From positions 1 through 49,462 of the forward strand of contig CALAHF010000108.1 of assembly GCA_937891465.1 (NCBI GenBank): a stretch of 49,462 nucleotides of DNA. Direction: 5' to 3'. The stretch is from an uncultured Verrucomicrobiales bacterium (GTDB lineage Bacteria > Verrucomicrobiota > Verrucomicrobiia > Verrucomicrobiales > DEV007). Each line of letters starts with the position of its first letter. Positions within the stretch are counted from its first letter, which is position 1. Shown here piece after piece: positions 1 through 7,389 of this stretch. The translations under genes and the position numbers were made by a program. The notes under the pieces were generated by a model. It saw only the letters and a list, made by a program, of their open reading frames with translations, had not been told where the DNA came from and searched no databases.

Positions 1-57
1 AAACTAATACCAAACGGACCAAGAAATCCGTGTCCACTTTATCGGGGGAGTTCCAAT
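1..57 (+). mobile_element. Right end of an IS3-like insertion sequence (remnant)
   Basis: The first ~55 bases are almost identical to bases 24025-24078, with one visible mismatch (aaactaatacc against aaactaaaacc). The shared part ends in ccactttatcgggggagttc followed by CA-like bases. Sequences related to TGTCCACTTTAT..GGGGGAG are typical terminal repeats of IS3-family elements, from memory of the family. In the second copy the repeat directly follows the stop codon of a transposase-like C-terminus, so this copy probably begins in the same stop region and the body of the element lies left of the window. The IS identity is an inference; the repeat is seen directly. Confidence 0.6.
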
Positions 58-492
58 TATCATCAGTTCTACATCTGGGATCCCATCGCGAGTGAACAGA
101 ACGCTCCCGAAGATTGGTCAGATATTGACGTCGAAGCACGCGCCAAGGTGACAGATCATGTCTTCGTTTTGTGCCCAGCTCGAAACACAACGGTGCCATT
201 CACCCTTGAGATCCACGATGGCGATCCCGGTTTTCAGATGGCTGAATGGGATCACATCGTTGAAGCCTCGATTAGGATTCCGTCCGGACGAGTTGAGGTT
301 CACGAATGCACTGGAGGATCCCACGCCAATCTATCAGTCGAGTTCGGCACGTATCGCATTCGCGCTCATTACAAGTCGTTGGATTCAATCGCCGAAGATC
401 AGCTCGACGGAAAGGATTCTTACATGGTATCACTGTGGCTAGGTGATGAAACGCCGTTCCGAGTCGTGAAGTCCCATCCCAAAACCGCATAA
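58..492 (+). pseudogene. 5'-truncated conserved hypothetical gene in an integron cassette
   Basis: The reading frame is open from base 1 through the IS-like end to TAA at 490-492, and the sequence from about base 58 (SNYHQFYIWDP...) looks coding, so the original N-terminus was probably removed when the IS end was joined here. An internal GTG at 148 would give a 114-residue product but has no reason to be the native start. The protein is small and acidic, with motifs MAEWDHIVEASIRIPSGR and GTYRIRAHYKSLDSIAEDQL, which I associate with a widespread uncharacterised family of small soluble proteins; no function is known to me. Its stop codon lies in the attC site that follows, as is usual for cassette genes. 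Confidence 0.6.
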
Positions 493-613
493 CACGACGC
501 TGGACACCAACGCATGACCCGCTGTAGAATAATTTCGTGAAACCAGTTCAACCATCATTTTTGCAATCGACCCTCGCCGCCAGGTCATGCGCGGGTCAGC
601 TTTAACGTTATGC
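487..613 (+). repeat. attC recombination site 1 (integron cassette)
   Basis: The outer boxes are GCATAAC at 487-493 and its exact complement GTTATGC at 607-613, matching the R''/R' consensus RYYYAAC and GTTRRRY. Inside them, after a short spacer, GCTGGAC on the left pairs imperfectly with the complement of the right arm (GCTGACC), and CGCATGACC on the left matches the complement of ggtcatgcg on the right. The result is a 127-bp imperfect hairpin of the kind recognised by IntI integrases. The preceding gene stops inside the left box, and the next gene begins at the right box. Confidence 0.8.
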
Positions 614-630
614 CATTTAGAGACCCGAAG

Positions 631-1716
631 ATGAACACGCAGGCATTGGGACTACTTGTGGTCGGACTTTTATCATGGAACGTATCGCGATCGTGCACTG
701 CGCAAGACCTCTACTTTCCCAACGCCGACAAAGACTGGGAGATAACGAGCCCCGAATCACTGGGTTGGGACTTGAAAGCGCTCGAATCAGTTTTTGAGTA
801 CGTCGAAAAGTCTAACGGCAAATCGTTTCTCATATTGAAGGACGGAAAGATCGTTGCCGAGCGTTATTGGACGCCGGATGGCGCAACTCACGCGCAATAC
901 ATTATGTCATCTGGCAAGAGCATCACTGCTTTCCTCACAGGGATCGCCAGAGAGCAGGGCAAACTGAAACTCGAACAGCCTGCTTCAGACTTTCTTGGCA
1001 CAGGATGGTCGCGTGCGTCCAACGCTCAGGAAAAGGCCATTCGGATTGAATACATGCTGGAAATGACCAGTGGTTTGAACGGCAGAATGGCATACGAAGG
1101 AAAGCCAGGTTCGATTTGGAAATACAACACCGAAGTCTACCAGCAACTCCATCCGCTATTGGAAAAAGCTGTTGGTTCCACCATGCAGGAGTTCACGAGG
1201 AAAGTGCTATTCGAGCCTTTGGGGATGAGAAATTCCAGATTTCGCTATCATAGCTTTGTGATGAACGCACGAGACATGGGCCGCTTTGGACTCATGATTC
1301 TCGCCAAGGGGAACTGGAACGGCCAGCCGATCATGAAAGACCGAGCGTTTTTTGATGCGATGCTCAATTCGTCGCAGCAACTCAACCAATCTTATGGCTA
1401 TCTCTGGTGGTTAAATGGCAAAGAGTCGTTCCGCACGGTTGGACAACAACGCCAAGCCCTACCCGGTCCACTAGTCCCTGACGCTCCCAAAGACATGGTC
1501 TGCGCAAATGGAAAGGGAGGGCAGCGGATCTACGTCGTTCCAAGTTTGGGCCTTGTTGTGGTCCGTCTTGGCGATAATCCGGTGGATGTTCTTTCGGCCC
1601 TCCGAAATCTTAATTCCGACGGAACGCAATCCAAGTTCGACAATCAACTGTGGGGTAAGCTCATGCTCGCACTGCCAAAAAGTGATGAGACCAAGAAGGG
1701 CATAACCAAGCGGTGA
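631..1716 (+). CDS. Secreted serine hydrolase, beta-lactamase/class C family (cassette gene)
   Basis: The 361-residue protein starts at MNTQALGLLVVGLL, a signal peptide with probable cleavage near CTAQ, so it acts in the periplasm or outside. An ATG at 610 lies within the attC box and would add seven residues before the signal peptide, so 631 is preferred. The beta-lactamase-type nucleophile motif SxxK is seen as SSGK in YIMSSGKSITAF; a Y-x-N-like KYNTEVYQQLHPLL and the late GKGGQRIYVVPSLGLVVV strand (equivalent of the KTG box) follow. Family members are mostly esterases or peptidases of unknown substrate, and true beta-lactamase activity is not implied. The gene fills cassette 2, between two attC sites, and its last codons form the left box of the next. 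Confidence 0.85.
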   Translation: MNTQALGLLVVGLLSWNVSRSCTAQDLYFPNADKDWEITSPESLGWDLKALESVFEYVEKSNGKSFLILKDGKIVAERYWTPDGATHAQYIMSSGKSITAFLTGIAREQGKLKLEQPASDFLGTGWSRASNAQEKAIRIEYMLEMTSGLNGRMAYEGKPGSIWKYNTEVYQQLHPLLEKAVGSTMQEFTRKVLFEPLGMRNSRFRYHSFVMNARDMGRFGLMILAKGNWNGQPIMKDRAFFDAMLNSSQQLNQSYGYLWWLNGKESFRTVGQQRQALPGPLVPDAPKDMVCANGKGGQRIYVVPSLGLVVVRLGDNPVDVLSALRNLNSDGTQSKFDNQLWGKLMLALPKSDETKKGITKR

Positions 1717-1790
1717 ACGGGAGCCGCCGATAACGCGAGTTTTCAAATCATAGTCTTTTGGCGGCGGCCCCGTTACCGCCGTCGTTAGCC
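1700..1790 (+). repeat. attC recombination site 2 (integron cassette)
   Basis: GCATAAC at 1700-1706, inside the last codons of the upstream gene, faces GTTAGCC at 1784-1790. The interior arms GCGGTGAACGGGAGCCGCCG (left) and the complement GCGGTAACGGGGCCGCCGCC (right) pair strongly, with a small bulge. At 91 bp it has a normal attC length. The two outer boxes differ by one base from perfect complements. A new cassette with a small membrane protein starts immediately after it. Confidence 0.75.
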
Positions 1791-1813
1791 AAAAATACGG
1801 GAGACAAAATACG

Positions 1814-2080
1814 ATGAAGACCAAATTTGCATATATTGTCGGTTCTATTTCGGCGATCGGCGGCATGGTGTTTGCGGCTATGGCGCAGTCGATTGCCTTT
1901 AGTAACGTAAAAGGTTATTCTCCGCCTCGCTCAGAAACGTCATATGGTGGGCAGGAACAAGTCTTGCAGAACATTGGCCTGCTCATTCTGGCATTTGGAC
2001 TTCTGCTGATCCTAATCACGTTCCGTGAGTGCCTTCGTGCATCACACCGTGATCACCGACCTGCAAGAAACGAGGGCTAA
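1814..2080 (+). CDS. Small two-helix membrane protein (cassette gene)
   Basis: The 88-residue protein has an N-terminal hydrophobic helix (about residues 7-29, AYIVGSISAIGGMVFAAMAQ), a short polar loop with YSPPRSETSYGGQEQ, and a second helix (about 53-70, IGLLILAFGLLLILITF), then a basic tail. It therefore probably spans the inner membrane twice with both ends on the same side. The ATG is preceded by a plausible ribosome-binding site, gggaga. No family is recognised. It sits between attC site 2 and a third attC-like structure, and its stop codon TAA lies within the left box of the latter, as expected for a cassette gene. Confidence 0.65.
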   Translation: MKTKFAYIVGSISAIGGMVFAAMAQSIAFSNVKGYSPPRSETSYGGQEQVLQNIGLLILAFGLLLILITFRECLRASHRDHRPARNEG

Positions 2081-2178
2081 CAAGCCGCGGATGATCAACT
2101 GCCTGCCCGCTCCGATTCAAAAGGTTCATGACAATCCAGTCATTAACCTTGAACTCGGAGCCCGCTCCCGGGCAGCCT
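2075..2178 (+). repeat. Degenerate attC-like hairpin 3
   Basis: GGCTAAC at 2075-2081 contains the stop codon of the small membrane protein and looks like a left attC box. It is followed by a long imperfect inverted repeat: ctgcctgcccgctccgattc with aaaggttcatgac (2099-2133) against gtcattaaccttgaactc and ggagcccgctcccgggcag (2138-2176). No GTTRRRY right box follows at the proper place, so the distal edge seems to be lost. It marks the probable right end of the cassette array. Confidence 0.5.
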
Positions 2179-2223
2179 GTGGCAGGACTCGAACGTTCGT
2201 TCGCAAATCTATTTCGAACGAAC

Positions 2224-2905
2224 ATGAAGAGGGAACGAGAACACCTGGAACGACGACAAAAACTGATTCTTCGAAATTTCCAATCGCCGGGCGATGTGAC
2301 GATGCTGACGGCGCTGGTGCGGGATTTGGAAAAACTGCACCCGAAACGTTTCTCGATCGGGGTGGAAACGCAGCGACGGGATCTGTGGAAGAATAATCCC
2401 TATATCGAGTGGGAGCTGTGCCGATTCGGTAGTGACGCGACGGATGAGGGGCGCGATGGGGAGGCGGAATTCATGCGGGTGGAATATCAGCTGATTCATA
2501 AAAGCAATCAGCAGCCGCAGCGTTTTATCCATGCGATGCACCAGTTTGTCGGCGAACGGCTCGGACTGGACGTCTATCCCACGGCGTTCAAGGGGGATGT
2601 GCATCTCTCGACGATGGAACGGGAGGCGCGGCTGGGTTTCCCAAACGGCCTAGATCAGCCGGATGGGCTGGAGCTACCGGAGCGGTATTGGGTGGTGCAG
2701 GTCGGGGCGACGACGGGGGCGAATCACACGCATTTTGATCTGTCGGGCGTGACGGATCTGCGAGGGAAAACGAGCGGGCGGGAGTTGATTCAGCTGATCC
2801 ATCACTGAGGCGGTGTCCTGAGTCCGGTGACGTTTGTGATGCATCTGGCGGCGGCGGTGCCGATGCGCTCAAACGCGCCGATTTCCGGGGAAGATCCTCG
2901 CCGGA
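2224..2905 (+). pseudogene. Broken glycosyltransferase family 9 (heptosyltransferase-like) gene
   Basis: The frame from ATG 2224 (MKREREHLERRQKL) shows the N-terminus of a GT9-like protein, ILRNFQSPGDVTMLTALVRD, then NNPYIEWE and YQLIHKSNQQPQRFIHAMH, which are typical of planctomycete and verrucomicrobial glycosyltransferases related to ADP-heptose:LPS transferases. After WVVQVGATTG the usual middle is missing, and the text resumes with DLRGKTSGRELIQLIHH. A TGA at 2806-2808 interrupts the frame, but the same frame continues recognisably as GGVLSPVTFVMHLAAAVPM before fading. An earlier ATG at 2128 lies within the attC-like hairpin. The gene has an internal deletion, a nonsense codon and a lost C-terminus, so it cannot make an active enzyme. 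Confidence 0.75.
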
Positions 2906-3209
2906 AATTTCTGATGATGTTTATCAGTGGTATCTCGATGCGCTTCCTTTAATTGATTCGGAAACGCTCGTTCATTTAATCGCAGGATATATACGGCCTG
3001 GTCTCAGGGTGGATTAATCAGACGCTCCGGGATTTCTCGTTTATTTCTCAGCGACTGCAAGATTTCGGGAGTTTTGCGCGCTCCTGACAGAGCCTCAACG
3101 AGATGTCCTGCTGATGGCCGTCCACTATTTCTTTACGTGCGCGGATTACGCTGATGAATTTTCGATAGCCTACGGTGAAAGTCGAAAATGGTTGTTAAAT
3201 CAACCTTAG
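2901..3209 (+). pseudogene. Remnant of an unknown gene with an internal stop
   Basis: One frame reads DVYQWYLDALPLIDSETLVH and LIAGYIRPGL, hits TAA after RVD, and then continues in the same frame as SDAPGFLVYFSATARFREFC, ALLTEPQRDVLLMAVHYFFT, CADYADEF to TAG at 3207-3209. Codon pattern and amino-acid composition are protein-like on both sides of the stop. The LLTEPQRDVLLMAVHYFF segment resembles the C-terminal helix of small uncharacterised families (possibly DUF6714-like; weak). It directly follows the broken glycosyltransferase in another frame. No clear start codon is seen. Confidence 0.45.
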
Positions 3210-3334
3210 CGCAGAACGAGCAAGGGCGCAGTGAGAGGGCCGCCGCCCGCGCGGTATTGACTTTTTCACCCGGTTTCGTTAGCGTTTTATCGCAGCGCGT
3301 TCTCGACAACTCAACACTCAACTGAATTTGAACC

Positions 3335-3580
3335 ATGACTGAAATTGAAACAATTCGTATTTTCGTGGGGTGGTGCTCTCTAATCAACCTTGCGCTCCTG
3401 ATCCTCACCTCCATTTGCATCGTGTCTCTGCGTGGATTTGTTTCCAAGATTCATTCCAAGATGTTCGGAATCAATGAATCGGATCTGGGGGCGGCGTATT
3501 TTCGATACCTGGGCCAATACAAGATTGCGATCATCGGGTTCAATCCAGTTCCTTATATTGCTTTGAAAATCATGAGCTAA
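3335..3580 (+). CDS. Small membrane protein, DUF6868-like
   Basis: The 81-residue protein has a first hydrophobic helix near residues 8-34 (FVGWCSLINLALLILTSI), a central basic and amphipathic part with SKIHSKMFGINES, and a second hydrophobic part, YKIAIIGFNPVPYIALKI. The order FxGWCxxIN, HxxxFGI, LGxYKI and NxVPYIALxI fits my memory of DUF6868, a family of ~80-residue bacterial membrane proteins of unknown role. The 125 bases upstream hold no gene; they contain GC-rich tracts and a small ggttg/caacc hairpin. There is no sign of co-transcription with uppP, 140 bases downstream. Confidence 0.65.
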   Translation: MTEIETIRIFVGWCSLINLALLILTSICIVSLRGFVSKIHSKMFGINESDLGAAYFRYLGQYKIAIIGFNPVPYIALKIMS

Positions 3581-3720
3581 GACCTTCTGGGCTTAATTAA
3601 CCTGACTTCTCCGTGCTTCCTTCACTGGCCGCAGTGTATGCAAGGTTGCCCTATCAACCCGCTTGAGATTCCCCCCATCCGTTCTATGATCCGTTTCGAT
3701 TTTCTTTAATATCAGATCAT

Positions 3721-4524
3721 ATGAATTTTCTTGAAGCCATCATCCTTGGTCTCGTTCAGGGACTTACTGAATTCCTGCCGGTCTCTTCGTCGGGGCATTT
3801 GGTGCTTACGCAAAAGCTGATGCGTGTGGAGGATAGCGGGGTCACGTTTGAAATCATGGTTCATTTTGGAACCTTGCTGTCAGTGATCATTTACTTTTGG
3901 AAAACGCTGTGGCGGATGGTGCTGTCAATCATTCCTCCCTTTAAACCGGAATATGAGCGGGAGCGTCGCTGGATCGGTTACTTGTCTCTCGCGAGTATTC
4001 CGGCGGCATTTGTGGGGTTTTCTCCACTGAAAGATGCGTTCACGGGAGTTTATGAAAAGCCGGCGATCGTCGGGTTGTTGCTGGTTGGAACCGGCTTGCT
4101 GCTGTTTTTGCCCCGGATTTTGGCGAAGCGAAAGAATCCGCAAAATGATATGAAAGTTCCGTCTGCGCTGGCGATGGGGATCGGGCAGGCGATCGCAATT
4201 CTTCCCGGGGTTTCGCGTTCAGGGGCCACGATCGTTGCGGGCATGCTGACGGGTGTGAAATCGTCTCACGCAGCAGAGTTTTCGTTTCTAATGGCGATTC
4301 CGGCGATTGCGGGAGCTACGGTGAAAGAAATTCCTCACATGCAGGAGCTCGATAGCGGGCTGCTGATGGTCTACATCGCAGGAGCTTGCGTGGCCTTTGC
4401 TTCAGGCCTGATAGCGATTTTTGCGGTGCTGGCAGCGATTCGCAAAGGGAAATTTGAATGGTTTGGAGTGTATTGTTTGATTGTCGGAATCGCTGCCTTC
4501 TGTTATTTCCAATATTTCACCTAA
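3721..4524 (+). CDS. uppP: Undecaprenyl-diphosphatase (UppP/BacA)
   Basis: This integral membrane phosphatase (267 residues, the family's usual length) converts undecaprenyl diphosphate to the monophosphate that carries peptidoglycan and O-antigen precursors; family members can confer bacitracin resistance. The N-terminus shows the signature ILGLVQGLTEFLPVSSSGHL (the E and SSSGH active-site region, residues 8-27), and the second conserved block LPGVSRSGATIVAGMLTG (about 161-178) carries the catalytic Ser/Arg. Seven to eight hydrophobic helices are visible. It is the first gene of a closely spaced plus-strand run and lies 32 bases ahead of a murein peptidase, so both may act in envelope assembly. 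Confidence 0.97.
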   Translation: MNFLEAIILGLVQGLTEFLPVSSSGHLVLTQKLMRVEDSGVTFEIMVHFGTLLSVIIYFWKTLWRMVLSIIPPFKPEYERERRWIGYLSLASIPAAFVGFSPLKDAFTGVYEKPAIVGLLLVGTGLLLFLPRILAKRKNPQNDMKVPSALAMGIGQAIAILPGVSRSGATIVAGMLTGVKSSHAAEFSFLMAIPAIAGATVKEIPHMQELDSGLLMVYIAGACVAFASGLIAIFAVLAAIRKGKFEWFGVYCLIVGIAAFCYFQYFT

Positions 4525-4556
4525 GCTTAACTATTTCTGCCCGTTTATTTCCTGAG

Positions 4557-5405
4557 ATGCCGTTTTTTCGACCCGTATTATCACTGGCCGCTTTCGCTTT
4601 GTTGTTCTTTCTTCCAAATCGGGGAATGAATGCACAGGATCATGTAATGGTGCAGCTGGCTGACGGGTTTGATCTCCCAGTAGGAAAACCGGATGGGGTC
4701 GGATATTATGTGTATCGGGGTTACACCCAGAATGGCCATCTAGGGGAAGATTGGAATGGAAAGGGGATGGGTAACACTGATTTGGGAGATCCCGTTTACG
4801 CCTGTGCGAATGGACTGGTGATCTTTTCAGAAGATTATCGGCACGGCTGGGGAAACGTGATCATTGTTCGTCATGCCTATCGCGGGAAGGACGGACAGAT
4901 CGCGTTTATCGATTCGCTCTACGGACACTTTCAAAAGCGCTACAAAAAAGTGGGAGATCACGTCGTGCGTGGAGAGACACTGGGAGCGATCGGGCGAGGG
5001 CCTAACAACATGTATACGGCCCATCTGCATTTTGAAATTCGTAAAGACCTTCGAGTGGGAATGGCTCGGACCAAATATCCGAAAACCTATGCCGTCTATT
5101 ATTCGCCACGAGATTTCATTCGGGAGCACCGGAAGATACGCTTCGAAAATCGAAAGGTGCCAACACCGATCAATACGTTCATGAAGAGCAATCCGAATCG
5201 CCTGACCGTGACGAAGGTTGAGGTTCCGAGTTTGGCTCCGCCTGAATTGAAAGCAGGCCCCGATGCGCCTCTGATTGTCGAAAAGGCCGTCCAGGAGCAA
5301 ACCAACCCGGTAAATGCCCAGCCAGCAAAAACCAAGAGCATGTGGGAAAAGCTGCTCGGTATTTTTGGCGGAAGTTCTAATGTGAAGACTGAGGTGCTTC
5401 CGTAA
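4557..5405 (+). CDS. Secreted M23-family metallopeptidase (LytM-like)
   Basis: The product is 282 residues from ATG 4557; a longer frame back to 4458 overlaps uppP and would bury the signal peptide (PFFRPVLSLAAFALLFFLP), so it is rejected. M23 enzymes are zinc endopeptidases that cut peptide cross-links in peptidoglycan. The zinc ligands are visible as H..D in GHLGEDWNG and H-x-H in AHLHFEIR, with the intervening GDPVYACANGLVIFSEDY, WGNVIIVRH and GHF motifs in the standard order. A C-terminal extension of about 90 residues (PTPINTFMKSNPNRL onwards) is proline-rich and not recognised. The enzyme probably works in the periplasm in wall remodelling. Confidence 0.92.
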   Translation: MPFFRPVLSLAAFALLFFLPNRGMNAQDHVMVQLADGFDLPVGKPDGVGYYVYRGYTQNGHLGEDWNGKGMGNTDLGDPVYACANGLVIFSEDYRHGWGNVIIVRHAYRGKDGQIAFIDSLYGHFQKRYKKVGDHVVRGETLGAIGRGPNNMYTAHLHFEIRKDLRVGMARTKYPKTYAVYYSPRDFIREHRKIRFENRKVPTPINTFMKSNPNRLTVTKVEVPSLAPPELKAGPDAPLIVEKAVQEQTNPVNAQPAKTKSMWEKLLGIFGGSSNVKTEVLP

Positions 5406-5445
5406 GTTAGAGCCACACGCAGTGTCGATTGTGATCTGATCGCTA

Positions 5446-6027
5446 ATGTCAAAACCAAAAATTCTCGTTTTCTCAGGCAGTGCCCGTCGTGATTCAGTCA
5501 ATCAGAAGCTGGCAACGGCGTCTGCAGAAATGGCTCGCGAAGCTGGTGCTGAAGTGACCCTGGTCTCGCTGGCGGATTATCCAATACCGCTTTACGACGG
5601 AGATCTGGAAGTCGCAGAAGGGTTGCCCGAAAATGCCGTGAAGCTAAAGGCGCTGTTTGTCGAGAACGACGCGCTGTTGCTGGCTTGTCCGGAATACAAC
5701 GGCTTGATCACCCCGCTTTTGAAAAATACAATCGACTGGTTGTCACGCCCAGCCACGGATGATGAACCTTCTCTCTCGGCTTACACGGGTAAAGTCGCTG
5801 GTCTGTTGGCCGCGTCTCCCGGGGGATTGGGAGGCATGCGCGGCCTCGTCCATGTGCGATCGATTTTAGGAAATGTCGGCGTGACGGTGATTCCTCAGCA
5901 ATTCGCTCTTGGCGGTGCCATTCAAGCGTTTGATAAGTCGGGTAATTTGCTTGAAGACCGCTCAAAAGGCGGCGTTGAAAAGGTCGTTTCAGCACTGGTG
6001 GAAACGACAACGAAGCTTGCTGAGTGA
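5446..6027 (+). CDS. NAD(P)H-dependent FMN reductase
   Basis: The 193-residue cytoplasmic flavoprotein has the flavodoxin-like fold of the NADPH-dependent FMN reductase family (ArsH/azoreductase/ChrR relatives). The FMN phosphate loop is GSARRDSVNQKLA (residues 10-22); the second signature CPEYNGLITPLLKNTIDWLSRP (about 81-102) is the classical PEYNxxxxxxLKNxIDWxSR of the family; ASPGGLGGMRGLVHVRSIL follows. It reduces FMN or quinones with NAD(P)H. It lies 40 bases after the M23 gene and overlaps nothing; its specific role cannot be read from context. Confidence 0.93.
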   Translation: MSKPKILVFSGSARRDSVNQKLATASAEMAREAGAEVTLVSLADYPIPLYDGDLEVAEGLPENAVKLKALFVENDALLLACPEYNGLITPLLKNTIDWLSRPATDDEPSLSAYTGKVAGLLAASPGGLGGMRGLVHVRSILGNVGVTVIPQQFALGGAIQAFDKSGNLLEDRSKGGVEKVVSALVETTTKLAE

Positions 6028-6086
6028 GTTTTATTTCACCCAATCGCGCTGTTGCCGATTGTGCTGGTGAAACCGTTGTTCCTTTG

Positions 6087-7337
6087 ATGAAAAACCGAGT
6101 TTTCGCCGCTGGAGTTGTATGTTTGATGGCACTGTCCGGCTGTGATAAATCAGATTCTGGAGGTAAATCGGTCGGCGCAGATTCCGACCTCAATTTCACC
6201 GAGGAAATTCACAACTGGCCCCTTTTTCGCGGTGATGCTCAGATGCAGGGCCGGAGCCAGGAAGATTTGGTGGGCCCGTTGGAGATGGCGTGGAGTTACG
6301 AGCCTTCAGTAGCGACTGCGGAAGCAATTGCCGCCGCGAAAGCGACCAAAACGCAGACTAAATTGCCGAAAAAGCGGTGGCCGATCGAGGCGACACCGGT
6401 GATTGCTGACGGCACGGTTTTTGTAGGTAGTCAGGATGGGCGATTTTTTGCAATCAACCTCGATAAGGGAACTGAGAAGTGGACGTTCACTGCGGAAGGC
6501 CCGATTTCCGGGCCGGGTGCCGTCTTCGGCGATCACGTCTTTTTCGGCGACACCTATGGTTTTATCTACGCGCTTGATGCGACGACTGGCGATGAAAAAT
6601 GGCGCTATGAGACCAATGGACAAATTAAGGGTGGCGTCAATGCCATGCCGGTGGACGGCAAGCTGACCATTTTTGTGGGAAGTGAAGACAACTCGCTCTA
6701 TGCCTTTGATGCGACCACGGGCGAAAAACTGTGGAGTCATGAGACGGATAATTTGATCGTTTCGACGCCTTCCATCGTTGCCTCTAAACAAGCGATCATC
6801 TTTGGCGGGTGCGATGGGCTGCTTCACGTCATTCCTGCAACCCGCGACGGAAAAGGGGAGAAGACCGAGATCGAGATTGGAAGCTACATCGCGAACACGT
6901 CACCCGTGGCGGATGGAATTGCTTACATCGCCAATAATTCGGGGGATATCTTCGCGATCGATATGGAATCCGGCGAAACCGCGTGGGAAGTCAAAACCGG
7001 CAACGAATTCATTTCATCACCAGCGGTGAACGACACGCATCTGTTTGTTGGCGGGCCTGATAAACGCCTTGTTGCTTATGATCGGGTGACGGGCGAAGAG
7101 GCCTGGGAATTTCGGGCGCGGCGCTCAATCGACAGCTCGCCAGTAGTTTGCAAAAGAGCCATTTGGTTTGGCGGCATGGATGCCCGCATTTATTCTATCA
7201 ATCCCGAAGACGGCTCCGAACTCTGGAGTTACGAACTTGGAACTCAGGTGAAAGCCTCACTCGCGATTTCAGCCCAAACACTGGTTGTTTGCGGCGATGA
7301 CGGCGTGGTGTATGCTTTCCGCCCTGAAGGTTTGTGA
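6087..7337 (+). CDS. PQQ-type beta-propeller lipoprotein (BamB-like)
   Basis: The 416-residue protein starts at MKNRVFAAGVVCLMALSGC, a lipoprotein signal with lipobox LSGC, so it is probably membrane-anchored. A frame extending to GTG 6024 overlaps the previous gene's end and is rejected. Repeated blades of the form G-x-VFVGSQDGRFFAIN, YALDATTGDEKWRYE, LYAFDATTGEKLWSHE, FAIDMESGETAWEVK and YSINPEDGSELWSYE show seven or eight PQQ-like WD repeats. The start resembles planctomycete outer-surface PQQ proteins (NWPLFRGDAQMQGRS). No PQQ-dehydrogenase catalytic residues are evident, so a binding or scaffolding role is more likely than catalysis. Confidence 0.88.
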   Translation: MKNRVFAAGVVCLMALSGCDKSDSGGKSVGADSDLNFTEEIHNWPLFRGDAQMQGRSQEDLVGPLEMAWSYEPSVATAEAIAAAKATKTQTKLPKKRWPIEATPVIADGTVFVGSQDGRFFAINLDKGTEKWTFTAEGPISGPGAVFGDHVFFGDTYGFIYALDATTGDEKWRYETNGQIKGGVNAMPVDGKLTIFVGSEDNSLYAFDATTGEKLWSHETDNLIVSTPSIVASKQAIIFGGCDGLLHVIPATRDGKGEKTEIEIGSYIANTSPVADGIAYIANNSGDIFAIDMESGETAWEVKTGNEFISSPAVNDTHLFVGGPDKRLVAYDRVTGEEAWEFRARRSIDSSPVVCKRAIWFGGMDARIYSINPEDGSELWSYELGTQVKASLAISAQTLVVCGDDGVVYAFRPEGL

Positions 7338-7389
7338 GGATTGTTGGCTCCCGGCGTCTCAATTTTACCAGCTCGACTTTACCCATTTC

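Noticed and set aside
631-1716. True beta-lactamase conferring drug resistance in an integron cassette
   Set aside because: Only the SxxK part is convincing. The Y-x-N and KTG boxes are of the esterase/peptidase-like branch, so resistance should not be assumed.
2806-2808. TGA in the glycosyltransferase remnant as a selenocysteine codon
   Set aside because: The site corresponds to an Ala/Asp-type position, not Cys, and the gene also has an internal deletion and no C-terminus, so it is a plain nonsense mutation.
3190-3320. A fourth attC site near GTTAAAT (3193-3199) and gttagcg (3278-3284)
   Set aside because: No matching left box or paired inner arms at a suitable distance could be found; the similarity is limited to the short box.
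4827-5501. 224-codon minus-strand frame opposite the M23 peptidase
   Set aside because: The plus strand encodes complete M23 zinc motifs and a signal peptide; the minus-strand frame also crosses into the next gene.
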